A stretch of 64,000 bases of DNA from Homarus americanus (taxonomy: Eukaryota > Arthropoda > Malacostraca > Decapoda > Nephropidae): positions 7,618,623-7,682,622 of the forward strand of contig NW_024732238.1 of assembly GCF_018991925.1 (NCBI RefSeq). The letters run 5' to 3'. How positions within the stretch are numbered: position 1 is the stretch's first letter; every line of letters begins with the position of its first letter. The notes under the pieces are model-generated. The model made no database searches. It had not been told where the DNA came from and saw nothing but the letters and a program-made list of their open reading frames with translations. Positions 1 to 13,300 of this stretch are shown in pieces. Both the position numbers and the translations under genes were made by a program.

Positions 1-214
1 CACACACAGATGAAAGTGTAGGCATTTTGAAACATGCAATTTCAATACCTCTGATGAAACTTAAATAATATCTTCTCAACTATTACACCTACTAGTTCAC
101 GATTAAATATTTGAAAATACTCCACACAAGATATCAGTGTTGGGTCTTAACTAGGTCACTATGAATGATTTAAATAAATACTATACTGTATATTTATTGC
201 CTCAGACTAGTGAC

Positions 215-500
215 CCTCTCTTGCCAGCCAAAAGGGTAACTCGTAAGTCCTACATACAATGCCCAGTTCCTATCAGTAAAAGTGGGTTGGTGATGGGAAG
301 GGCATCCAGCTGTACAACTTGCTACAAATTACCATCAGGTATTCACAGCCAACCCATGCAATGAAGTTAAGTTCCCATTTACAGGTGGATGAACTAGGGC
401 TGCCCTGGGCACAATCTAGTGATGCTTCAGACATGAATCAAGTGCTATACAGGGTATAAACTCAGCCACCACACCTCATTACCCCCACACTGGCAAGTTA
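215..500. repeat. Relic interspersed repeat
   Basis: The stretch contains a phrase close to GGAAGGGCATCCAGCTGTA (about 296-315), which I associate with degenerate transposon-derived repeats of aquatic invertebrates. It is followed by a motif close to CCCATTTACAGGTGGATGAA (about 374-393). It precedes a poly(A) run at 512. No protein-coding remnant can be read. The family assignment is from memory and uncertain. Confidence 0.3.
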
Positions 501-2343
501 AAAGTTTGTTTAAAAAAAAAAAAAAAAAAAAATTAGTAACTGCCTACATCTATTAATAACAGGCACTGGCAGCCTTCATCTAACACTGAAACTTATAAGA
601 AAACTTGATGAACCATTTTTTTAGGTAATTTCTCTTCACATCTACTAAAACTACTGTTACTATTATGTATTACTACAATAAAAACGGATCCTATGAATTT
701 CACAAAATATGCAGCTGATGTACAACATGTGATGGGAACATACAAGCATAGAAAGACTCTCATACGGAACCACCTAAGCATCGATATACTGTATATACAT
801 CATGTATACTAAGTGTTGTTAAGCTACACTGAAAACTGACACACTACACACACACACACACAAACACTTTTGTTAATCATATCCTACATCCCATCTAACC
901 TGGCTGGAGTCAATGGGATAACAAGAATGATTAAATTTGTATATTGTATTTGGGAAGGACTTTTCATGTCATCCTTGTCCAGTATAAACTATGAAAACCC
1001 CACAATGCAGTCAAGCAGGACCCAAGGAACTCCATTAGAACTATTTAGTTCCACATGACTGTAATGCTGCTATATACAAGTCTATGAAAATCCACATTCA
1101 CAATGGGCAAGTTTTTGTAAAATGTATAACAAAATACTGTATGTCCAAAAGCTAGTTATCTCTCTCATAAAAATTAAACAAAAGATAAAGATCAGGAGAC
1201 ATACTATTAACACAGGAGAACATAAACAAACACATTCCCCCACAACTGCTCTACAGTGGATCATAACAAGTGCCTCACAGGCCCAAAAATTTCTCGTTAT
1301 ACAAAGGCTATTATTAAAACAAGAACATTTACTTATGATGTCTTCAGTTACCAGTTCTGAGAACAAATATACTTGGCACACCTCAACTATCCCAATTAAC
1401 CTAACCAGTACTGTCAGTTCAGTACTTTTAGCTAAATAAAACACACACACAATTTTCTTGTCTGCAATCACTCACTACTGGATGGCCATAACAAAAGCCT
1501 CCACATTGACCAATCACAGAACATTCTGTCTCTTCTCACTAACCCCCTTATCCACTCCCTTAGTCTCTCAATGCACCTGCTACAATGCTGTCTGTACTCC
1601 CTATAAATCCTCCCTATTCTAACATGTCCACCCTGAAGCCTTTCATTCAGAGCGCTTCCCCCCAATTCCAATTTGCTTACTTTAATTTTTATCTCGTCTC
1701 TATATATTTCTTCCTGTACTCTATTAAACTTTCCTCCTTTCTCCCTTTCTCAACCTGAGATAACTGCTTCTTCTTCACCAACAGGTACCAGTAACTCTTC
1801 AAATATTCCTCCTGCCTTCTTAATCTCTCCTCTAACACTCAGGTGCGATGGAATTTAAAAAGTTCTCAAATTACAAGGGAGTTTTTTTTATCAGAATGGG
1901 TCATGAAGAATAACTATTAACTCCTTTAATAAAAACAATTCCTCTGGCCAAACGCAACAAAAAAAATGAAAAAGAAGATCATAGGGAGATGAGATCACAA
2001 CAGATGAGATGTGATGGACACACTCCTAATACAGTATAATACATTAACTTATATCAAACCATTGTTATGATGCATAGAGGAAACACAAGTGAACAACTGA
2101 GTTTAATATTCTTGCCCAGGAAGTAAAAAAAATCTCTAGAAAATTTTCCAAGCGAGCATTTTCAGCAGCAACACATCTCCCAATTCAATGTTCAACACTC
2201 CAAGTCCCAAATATTTAAAGGCGTTAATTTTCACACCAACGTTACAGTAATTTCTTTTGCTAATAGCAGTTTGAGGAGACCCAATCCAATTTTAGATCTC
2301 TGATATAATAGTCTTGGCTCTGGGGCTATACAGTCACTGAAGT

Positions 2344-2384
<41 letters not shown>
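2344..2384. repeat. (CA)n microsatellite
   Basis: An uninterrupted CA dinucleotide run of about 20 units in an intron of Sin3A. Confidence 0.95.
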
Positions 2385-2387
<3 letters not shown>

Positions 2388-2570
2388 GTACTGTCATGTC
2401 ATCCCCTTCACTTCCCTTGATGAGCCACCCGGATAAATTTAATTGCAATAATATCCCAGACATTGATCGGTCTGTGACCAACTGCAATGTGATGTGGAAA
2501 TAGACATTTTTTCATAATCATTTCAAGACCCAGCTGAGAAAATAATCTGTCACACCACATCCTATGCTTG

Positions 2571-2573
2571 AAA

Positions 2574-2616
<43 letters not shown>

Positions 2617-2670
2617 GGAGAGAGAGAGGGGAGAGGGGAGAGAGAGAGGGAGAGAGAGAGGGAGAGGAGA

Positions 2671-2710
<40 letters not shown>

Positions 2711-2773
2711 GGGGAGAGAGAGAGGGGAGAGAGAGGGAGAGGAGAGAGGGAGAGAGAGAGGGTGGAGAGAGAG

Positions 2774-2829
<56 letters not shown>

Positions 2830-2882
2830 AGAGAGAGGGGAGAGGGAGAGGGGGAGGGGAAGAGGGAGAGAGAGGAGAGAGA

Positions 2883-2928
<46 letters not shown>

Positions 2929-3025
2929 AGAGAGAGGGGAGGGAGAGAGAGAGGAGAGAGAGGGAGAGAGAGAGGGAGAGAGAGGTGGGAGAGAGAGGAG
3001 GGAGAGAGAGAGGGAGAGAGAGAGA

Positions 3026-3085
<60 letters not shown>

Positions 3086-3207
3086 GAGGAGAGAGGAGAG
3101 AGGGAGAGAGGGGAGGGAGAGAGAGAGAGAGAGGGAGAGAGAGAGGGAGAGAGAGAGAGAGAGAGAGAGGAGGAGAGAGAGGGAGAGAGAGAGAGAGGAG
3201 AGAGAGG

Positions 3208-3256
<49 letters not shown>

Positions 3257-3437
3257 AGAGAGAGAGGGAGAGAGAGGGAGAGAGAGAGGAGAGAGAGAGG
3301 GGAGAGAGAGAGGGAGAGAGAGGAGAGAGAGAGAGGAGAGAGAGAGGAGAGAGGGAGAGAGAGAGTGAGAGAGAGGAGAGAGAGAGAGGGAGAGAGAGAG
3401 GGAGAGAGAGAGGGAGAGAGAGAGGGAGAGAGAGAGG

Positions 3438-3469
<32 letters not shown>

Positions 3470-3576
3470 GGGAGAGAGAGGGAGAGAGAGAGGAGAGAGA
3501 GAGGGAGAGAGAGAGGAGAGAGGGAGAGAGAGAGGGAGAGAGAGAGGGAGAGAGAGGAGAGGAGAGAAAGAGAGAG
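2571..3576. repeat. 1 kb polypurine (GA/GGAGA)n tract
   Basis: About 1006 bases consisting of G and A only, apart from three T residues near 2763, 2986 and 3366. The pattern alternates GA dinucleotides with GGGA units. Both strands give long Arg/Glu- or Leu/Ser/Pro-rich frames purely because the unit lacks stop codons; these are not genes. The tract lies in an intron of Sin3A, so the minus-strand transcript would be a CU-rich polypyrimidine tract. Polypurine mirror tracts can form triplex (H-)DNA. Confidence 0.95.
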
Positions 3577-4003
3577 TTCTCCAAATGTATCATCACTAAC
3601 ATAATATATCTACACAGAATTCCACTATGTTTTAACACTCAAAACACTCCAGACAAAACTATACAGTTTTCAGAACTGGTTAGTCGACTAATGTCACTAA
3701 AGTGCTTAACTGTTATGTAATTAAAAGCGAATACTTTTCAATGTCTCTACAAGCTATATTTCTGAATTTGGCAAGCAGATTTCATATTGTCTACAACGTT
3801 GCTTCACCTTTTCTTGAGAACTTTATCACTGAAGTAAGTGGACAATTATTCGTCATCAATAAGGCATAATTCAATTACTTTTCTTACAAGTACTGTAGTT
3901 AGGAATGTCGATTGTTACTCGACAATATTTCTCCCGTGTGAGTTCTTTTTAAAATATTATCCTTAAGAACTCCATAAATGTCACACAGTGAGTAAAGCAA
4001 TGA

Positions 4004-4051
4004 CAAAAAAAAAAAAAAATAAATAAATAAATAAATATAAATAAATAATAT
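4004..4051. repeat. A-run and (AAAT)n microsatellite
   Basis: A homopolymeric A run followed by imperfect AAAT units, about 60 bases from the PAH1-exon splice donor. It may be the remnant of a retroelement tail. Confidence 0.8.
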
Positions 4052-4105
4052 ATAAAGAGACTAGGTGGAGACAACGAGACAAAACATCTGCGTGCAAACC
4101 TTCAC

Positions 4106-4306
4106 CTGCTCATTCCCTTGCACCTCAATTTTGTAGCCGGGCGGAAGAAAGGTGTTGAAGCCAACAATGAGTTCTGGGTGTCCACGGAAGAGCTGAGATA
4201 CTCGTGCGATGACTCCTGGGGTGTCGATGGACTGCGATTTAAACTCTTTCATAATATCCAAAAAGTCATTGTAGACCTGCGGCTGCTTCCCAAACCTCAA
4301 CTTCAC
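4106..4306 (-). CDS. Sin3A: Sin3A coding exon 6: body of PAH1
   Basis: The acceptor CTGTCTTTCAG lies at the 4306/4307 border and the exon opens in phase 0 with [15 protein letters not shown]. It supplies most of PAH1, through [20 protein letters not shown] and [13 protein letters not shown], 67 codons in all. The donor is CAG|GTGAAG at 4106/4105. A second possible donor (AAG|GTTTGC, ending at 4100) would add Val-Lys. The domain is the conserved four-helix fold that binds amphipathic repressor helices. Confidence 0.93.
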
Positions 4307-7300
4307 CTGAAAGACAGAAAAACGAGGGTTAAGTTATGAAGATGCTCATCTACAGTATCTAATAACACAACAGTTCCTTCTAAGACCCATATGAGGTGAA
4401 CCAATTAACTAATGAAAACTTCTGTATACATCAACTCATATTTGAGTATTCCATCCCTTGTAATCAAACCAGGACTGAATTTTCCATTTTCCATCCAAAT
4501 TACTGTCCATCTAATCTTTACCCCCCCAAAACCAAAAACTAAACACTGCTTGACAGCTTTTCATGGTGGTCTGGCTACTTGTAAGTAATGCAGTTACAGT
4601 ACAACTTCTTTACACTAAAAATAAACTAAAGGTCCTATTAGCTGCACCACTAAAGCACCATTTTTAACCGGCTGGGTAATGTGTTTTACGTGCTTCAAAT
4701 AACTAAAGACTTCTACACGTGATCACATAGTTAATAATGTTATCTTTGGAAAATCCAGAAAAGAAAAAAATACAACAGAATTTACATATTTGCCCAGATA
4801 AGCTACACTCTGCAATGCAACAATGTGTTATAGATCATTACATTAGTGGCAGATATAAATAAAATCGATTCCAATACAACACTTTATCCCTATGAAGTAA
4901 AAATGGGCATCAGACAATAATCACCCTAAAATGTTTATCTGAGTAATTTAATAATGTACTTGGCACCTAATCTGGGGTTGGGTAGATATCACATGATCAT
5001 TGACTAGACTGAGCTGACCCACAGTACTGTATACACTTCAAAAACAAAATAAACTTGACAACGATATTACCACCACACCCACTGATTATGAATTTTATCT
5101 TGACCTTTAAATAAGTTTCATAGAAGAGTAAATAAAGCTACAAGAATGACATTTACTAAGTCTGGGGCACAAACAGACTAATATCAGAACCACTATGCAT
5201 ATCCCCTCTTATTTATTGTCTCTCCTGTTCTTCACATTCACTATAAATCTTTACTAGTATACACAATACCCAATTCATTCACAAATACTTGTCCTTTCTT
5301 CCCCCATTATTCATTGAATTTGCACCCCACTTTCTTTCACCTCAATTCAATTTCAATTGTTTTGTTTCATCTCTTTGTTTTATTACCTCATCCCTGCAGT
5401 CATCTTTCACCAGAAACAAGAGCCTCTCTTATATGCTTCACTCTCCCTATAGCGAAAGACTCTGGGCAGCATCCCCAACAACTTCCCATTTATTCTACAC
5501 AATCTCAGTACTTCCTATATAATTTTTCTATATATTATCTCATCATCTCTTCTCCAACAACTTTTCAATCATATTCTTTAATGCCAACACTTGACCCATA
5601 TTGTACATCCGAATCTCTCTTATCTTAACTCTTTTCACTAGGTAATGCTTAGACTTTGTGTGCCTCTTCTCTCAGTACTTTCAAATTAATCTACTTAAAT
5701 TTCAACCTTTTATCTATTATAATAACAACAACAAAAAGGCCTAATCAGATCTTTCAGTTCACATTTCAATAATTCTTTCTCCTTTTTCACTGATTCCAGG
5801 CAATCCACATTTTCCCACAATCCATTCCACTTTCCTATCAACAACTCATGCATTCAATTACCCATCATTATCACTACCTCCCAGTGTCCCCCACACTCCT
5901 TTCTTTCCTCCTGCCTGGTGCTCAAGTACTGTACTTACATTAAATTAATGTCTTCTTGAAAAGTGCCTTGTAAAGTCAACTGAAAAATTGCATTATCAAT
6001 GAGCCATAACCATTCATTTAGTATGGATGAGTTAACTGACCCATTCAACCATTTTCCACCAATAAACCTCACTAGTGGTTGAAAGGCCTTAACTTGAAGG
6101 ATAAAGTAGAGTTTGTTTATTGCAACAATGTACACAAATAAGATATACCGTACCTGATCTAAGTAGGAAAGCGCATCCTCAACTTTCAATCTCTGAAACT
6201 GCCCAGAACCTTGTGTGGCCCCAGCTGCTGCTGCTGCAGCAGCTACTGCTGCTGTTTGGTGTACCACGCTTGCAGTGCCCACTCCCGAGACCTGTAAGAA
6301 ATAATCAACTGTAATAACATTTACTTAAAGCATTTGATGACAACAAATACATCCACATGGAAGTAAGAAGGGGTGTTGTGAGTGACTCATTTCCCTATAT
6401 TATACTGTACTGTAATCAGTCTTTCTACTAGTGTGCCCTCTACTGCTGTGACCTAGGGTTGTCAAAGTCATGAGCAACACAAGACTCCATTCATTCTAGC
6501 TGCTGCAACAGATGCATTCTGCCTTAGTGTTCCTCTTCCACATGGCTCTGGTTTAATCCCATGACATCATACAACCCATTATCATGCATCAGCAGAACAT
6601 CCAACCCTACATACCAATCATCACAGTGCTTCCCAATTATACACAACCAGCACTGCTTCCACGACTTCCATTCCCCATCTTATTGGCCGTTGCCTGTCTC
6701 TTGTACAGTCTCACCCAAAAGTTCGTTAACTCTCCCAGCCAGCTATTGCTGCACTGCCTGCTTCAGATGTATTAACTTGAGTCTGTTACTTCAAACCTTT
6801 AGATTCATTTGTATTGGTTTCATGTTCTGGTTGGTACTGGACCGAGACAGTTTCAAACATCTGAAGCAGGCAGTGCAGCAATAGCTGGCTGGGAGAGTTA
6901 ACGAACTTTTGGGTGAGACTGTACCATCCACACCTGACTAATACATGCACCTGTTTTACTAATCCTGTTCTTCCCATTCTCTGCCTGATGCTCCTCTCAC
7001 TTCAACATCTTAATTCCATTTTCTTACTTTGGCCATTTACCCCACAAATAGTTCTCTGGGACACCATTTCTGTCCCTTCACATCAGATCCAAAGCTTCAC
7101 ACCCTTACAATATCTCCATGTCAGTCCCTTTGACACAGTTTGCTCTCTCAACACATCTCTCGGTGCAACTTTTACGCTATGGTTCAATTGACACATCCAC
7201 TCCCACACACTTTAAATATACACTTCAAGTTCCAACATTCATTCTTCCTTTCTCTGGTCACTTCCATCACTTTAAATTTTAACAAAATTTACTAGTCATG

Positions 7301-10300
7301 TCTTCAAGTGCTGTACACACTCTTCAATACTCATTAACTAACATTTACAACTTCCCCCTGAATTATCCATCAGATCAAGGTCCTCTGATCACACCAGCTG
7401 ACTAACACCCAATCTGCACCCTTTACCCCTATCTTTCAAACTTGTATCCCTTCCATCACACACACACACATTACTATATTCATATAATGTTTATAAACCG
7501 ATTCATTACATTTTAATCAACAATAATCTGTAACTTAATACAGTACAAGAAATCTACTTTTCCTGTAACAATAAAAATGTATGTTTAACCTTGGTTAACT
7601 CTGCTGTCCAAAGCTAACTAAAGAATTCATGGGCTCAGAGTGCAGAGTTTGAGTGCAAGGTTAGGTTTCCTTGGTTAGCAATGTCACAGCTGAGTTATTG
7701 ACCAAGGTTCTGCCTACTTTTAGCCTTATTAACAAAAATGACAGCTTAGGGAGATGGACTGTGGACTGTTTACTTAGTGAGTTCCACCACCAATGGTGAA
7801 GATCATAGGTGACTAATGTTTATCACTAAATAGCAGAAATGAGAACCCATGTGGACTTCTATCAATTGTACAAGATGCTTTGACAAATATATATGGTTAT
7901 TAAACTATATTGTCTTTGTCAGTTTGCTATCTGACAAAAACCAAACAATAATGAGCTGTCATTATTGCCAAGTCAGCAAAAGTGGGTAATCCTTAGCTGA
8001 TAGATCAGTTAATTAATGGAGATAATAACAGTCTAAAGAAATAATCCAACATGCACAGTACAGTACCAAGAATTTCAGTAAAATAATAAGTCTTACACAG
8101 TTTTATGCGATCAGTCAATTTTGCCTATCTATTTAAGTGCTGTACATGAATGTATACATTTATAAATATTGCATGCTTATATAAATAGGCATACATGCAC
8201 ACACATGCAAGCATGCACATAAGCATCACACTCTCTTGGAGGAAACAGACATTACCAATTTTTTCTTCATTTCAAACATATTATATACACATTCAACATA
8301 TCCATCAAAAAGCAGTGCTATATTCCATGCAAAAACCTTAGTACAAGTACAGTATTGACAAATTTCTTATGTAAACATTATATGTGAAGCAGCCATTTTT
8401 ATTACACAAGCAGTGCTATCTATCATTAATCAATATATGATCATATTTACATTACTGATAATTTCAGTTCATGTGTAATAACATCACTCCCCACAATAGC
8501 TGTTTTATGTCTTACACACATCATGTTTACAATTTGTTCATTTCATAATTTAAGTTTAGGTTTTCAGCTTGAAATCTATGAAGGACTTCAGAAGGCATGC
8601 AAGTGTGAAGAATTAAGTAAATTTACATCGATATAATGGAAAAGAAATATCATGGAAGGTACTGGAGGCTACAAGATACAAGTACTTTACCATAACACTG
8701 GTGTAGCTAAACTTTAAAGCAAAACATTAGCGACCAAATGTACAAGTTTGACTCGCATGCTTCTTCATATACCTAAATCCTCAATTACGACCAACTCAAG
8801 CAACTACCTTTAATTTCTGGTTAGATTTAATACATTAGAACAAGACCCAGTTTAAAAGTCCTCCTGAAAGTGTCTACAGGACCACCATAGAATATTATGT
8901 GCCAACAGTGGGTTGAGAGGATGCTGTGAGCGTACCTTGTGGCGCACCTGGGAGTGGGCAGACACGTGTTGGAGGACAGATGGGGGCGGTCCTACTCCAC
9001 CCGGGGCCACTAGCCCACCCGCTCCACCCACAGAACGCCCTTCCACCACGCCCGACAGACCATCACCCTACCACAATAACAAAGTCACACACAAATACAC
9101 ACACATGCACACCCACTTAAGAGGCTCCTAATAATTAATGCATGAAGCATTGGTCTTAACTTTCAAGTTAGCAATGGCCCAAATGGTTTGCTCAGTTGGC
9201 ACGGTTTCCATAAGCAGAAGGAAAGTTACTATAACTTTAATCATTAAAAGTGACATAATATATACAATGTGAATAAGCTTGGGGACTTAATTCTGCCAAC
9301 AAAGCTAACCATAGCATAATGTTATTACTTCTGGAAGCATCTCAGTAGCTCACATCATTTTTTTTTCTAAAACCTTAATTATCTCAGTGATAAGCCTCAA
9401 AAACTTAATCTTTTCAAAAGTGGATTATGAAACCAATGCTGTATAAGCACAATTAGCATAAGCCATGTTAATCTAAGAACTAAACACACACACACACACA
9501 AACAAACACACCTTTGTTTACAAAATCCAGTACAGGATATACTTTTTGGGTTCCAGGAGGGAGGGAAAGCTTATCAAGCTAATGAAATTATAAATAATAA
9601 AAAAAGACATGGCGGTATTAACCCTTTTGTATGGATGTGACACCAAGTGTTAAAACTACCACAAGTATTCGTGGGTCCAGTAGGAGGAATGAACGATGAA
9701 TGACAGGTTTGTAGAGATGATTTATAGCAGTGGAGTGATAGATGGGTGGGAGAAAGATGAATTGTAATAATACGAATCACCTAACAAACTGCCATGGTCA
9801 AGGAATCTTAAACAATACAAATACCTGTAGTAAATTATATGATCAAGTTGTGTCAGTTTAAATTCATATTTCTTCACACAAGCCACGGAATTTCCCCCGA
9901 CCTTTACACTCAGGTGCTGTACAGTACTGTAGGTCACCGGAAAATTTCAAAACATGTGCCATGACTATAGCACAGTACTTTAAATATGTGACCAGAACCA
10001 CCAAGATGAAGAATTTGAAAGTGGATTTCCCCCACTAACAATGCAAGAGCTTTTTACAAAATTTTTGACAAAATTGTGCCTTCAGGCGAATTCTGAAGTT
10101 CAAATGGTCACTTTGCCTAAAATTCAAAACTCCATATAACAGTACAGTAAATATTTTGATAAGGGACTAAATAATATATGCTGTCATATCTCTTTCTTGG
10201 GGCTGCTAAGCAAGTTACTTGGCAGAGGTTGATTAAGTGCACCGAATAAAGATTTCTGATGTGACCCTTCGACATGACGTGGTCAATCAATATGATGATA

Positions 10301-13300
10301 CTGTTGCTGTACTTAGTCACTTCCTCACACAGAACAGCAGGATGGCTTCCCCTTTGTGTTAGGTTTATAGTAGTGTGTACTAATTACAGTTCAAGGATCC
10401 TTTATCCACAATTCAATTATCACCCTGGCTCTCTTCATGTCTCCCTTATCAAAAATTCTAGTCATGAATTCTGTCTTTGTGATTCATGTCCATCTGAGTT
10501 CCAACACTGAAAACTGCACCACAGTTGGGCCTCTAAATCTGAGACACAAATGTGTAGTCAAATTAACACAGGATCAAACCTGAATCTACCCCCTTATGTA
10601 GCAGAAAGTGCTGTACAGTATGTCCTTGGACCAATGAAGCTTCGTGCTATGGCAAAGTAAACCAAACTTGAATGAGAGAATGAATAAAATGAACAAAGCG
10701 CTTTCAAACAGCTGCCAGACTCATACCTCCATTTTTTATGTTCCAACAACATTTGCACAATTCACCGGGATCCCAAAACTAAGATCTGAATATGGAAACT
10801 TTCATTGAATCTACAAGTTGATGACATTCCTGTTTAGTTGATTGTAATTTTTTTTCCCGACATAGACAAGGCTTCTGATTTCATGACTAAGAATGTGTAG
10901 TACTGTAGTAGAATTTATTGGATGATATATAACGGCAAAAGATATAATTTCATGGTTGACGAATGTGGAGTGGCATGAGAGAGCAACGAGGCAATCTGAC
11001 ATAAACCTAGTCTCAAAGAGGGTTGAAATAAAAGCATAAAAAGTGCTAATAAGCTACAAACCTGAGAATAGCAATTTGTGGAATGAATTTCAGTTTCTAA
11101 GAGAGATTGGAGGCACAGATACAAGAAGAACGAGTGTGTTATGCGGGGAGGCAGGGGAACTTTTCCACGAAGAAGTAACCAAATAATCCTTCAAGTCTTC
11201 AGAATGTTTGAGGGAGGGGAGGGAAGGGGAGGGAAGGACTTATGCAGGATGGGAGAAATTTGCTAGATTACATTTACAGATAAGAACCTATAAATATAAT
11301 ACTTTTCAATAACTCTTTAAGCCCCCTTGCTACACTCCTCGTACACAAAGAGGGTCTATGTATCTTTATGTAATAGCCCCCACATACAGTTATTCCATTA
11401 CATATTAACACTAATAACCCACATAAGTAGACATCTAATTTACCTGTCTGCATTTAAATCTTGGAAATAATCACTTCCTTTTTCATTAAAATATAAAACA
11501 ATGTTACATTTCTTAAACCCTTCATTACCACATGGCTGAATCATCTCTCATGCATATGACAGCCAAATACACATCCAGCCATTCTGCACAGCCCAGCAAT
11601 CATACTCGAGTATTTTCGGTTATAGTCACGCACCATAGGAAAATTAATGTCCTCCTCTCCTCTAGGCGCGGGAATCACAAATCAACGAAGAGAAATTAAC
11701 ATCGCAGGAATCAGTTTAATATTCATACACCATACAGTGTGTTAAGATACTCTACATCGTTGTTGCAAAAGAATTTAGCGCATAACACCCAGGCATATGG
11801 GATCGATGAGTACTGTACTGTCAATCAAACTCTTGTGTGTTGCACTTGGCTTTCCCTACATGAATATTCAACTGACTTTTTCAACTGGTGTTAATTTCAT
11901 TGTTAATTTGTTATAATTCCTTCACATGAAACAGGATGGAGAGAAAGAGGCACATTCATTTCCCCATGGTGTGAGACCTATGAGACACCCTATACAATAC
12001 AATATTGTTAGAGCAGTTATTAGAACGTGCAAACCGGTACCAATTTTGCCCAATAAGCTTTGAATAACTTTATATATACAGTACAAGAAAAAATATTTCT
12101 TTCAACTAACTGAATGGCAATCAAATTTAGTCCAAAACAGTTTTAAATCAGGCAAAATAACTGTATAACATAAAAATTCCAACATTTTCCCACAGCTTGT
12201 AATGTTACTAAATGTTCTTCAACTGACAAAAAATACATAAATTTTCCCACTGTATCTGATGTGTTTGAAGCTTCACGTCACAAACACAAGATATGGGAAA
12301 ACTACCTCAAATATTGTGTTGATTTTACCACAGATTTCAATATTGTACAGCATAGTGTAAGATTTTGTCAGCGTTCTTCTTCAACATCAACCAGATCATG
12401 GAGAATCCACTTTGCTGGTTCAGATGTGTTAGTCATACCTTTATACCCCACTAGATGTATGTACTATAGATGCACAAAAATTTTAGTGGTTTAAGAAATA
12501 ATAACCGATTATTATTGACCATTTCATCATCCTGTTAATTGCATGCTAAATTCTGAACCAAAAGTAAATCAGGGAATACTTAACACAATAATTTGGCTGT
12601 TACGGAAAAGTTATGGTGCTAAAATTAAGTTGTATTAGGTGAGAATATTAATCCTTCTTTTTTATAACTGTGTCAACGAACCATTTCCTCCCAAAACTGT
12701 GGTGTTGTAACTAAAGTAATAAAAAATTTCTGAAAAGTATCTGACACTGGTTTTAATACCTTATGAGGTGGTGTGAGGGATAAAATGACTTGTTACAATA
12801 TTTTCTCATTTAAACTCAATCTAAAAATTAAAATCTTAATTGCAAGAAATGTACTGTACATAACAAAATCTAGAGCTTTGCCCCGGCACATCATGCCATG
12901 CACAAGGCAAAATTTGTATGCAACCATTCAATTTTGTGGCTTTACTGAATAACAATTCCAGTTGTCAGTTGTTTATCTTTAAGGCAAATCCAAATTTATT
13001 TTGACTGGGTAAAGGGTTTGAAAATCATAATGAATATAAGCAAACCCTACAAACACAGTGTAGCCAGCAGACATGAGGAATAAAAAGGTGTCACTCCAAG
13101 GGCTCGCTCTCATTGCTTTGAGGGTAAGGAAGAGGTTAATATTATATCACTTCAACAGAACTAAAACTTAAAATACAACATTTGATGTCATTGTGGGTAG
13201 ACTCACCTGGGGCTGGGGTGCAGTAGGCAGACTAGCTGAGTATGCAGGAAGTGTGTGATGAACCCCAGTATGCATTTCTACTTTGCCTCCGGCATAACCT

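Larger units (their letters stand above)
1..4105. other. Intron of Sin3A downstream of the PAH1 exon
   Basis: No further Sin3A exon was found here. The stretch should be intronic because the Sin3A reading ends with a splice donor at 4105/4106 and the later PAH domains are absent. It holds a relic interspersed repeat (215-500), a poly(A) run (512-532), a CA microsatellite (2344-2384), a 1 kb polypurine tract (2571-3576) and an AAAT-rich stretch (4004-4051). Open frames inside are short and AT-biased and look like chance. Confidence 0.6.

Noticed and set aside
2562..3638. Arg/Glu/Gly-rich and Leu/Ser/Pro-rich frames of 266-358 codons
   Set aside because: They are translations of the GA polypurine tract, open in several frames on both strands.
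6584..6977. Short frames on both strands sharing [16 protein letters not shown]
   Set aside because: The shared peptide is produced by the two arms of the inverted repeat, not by related genes.
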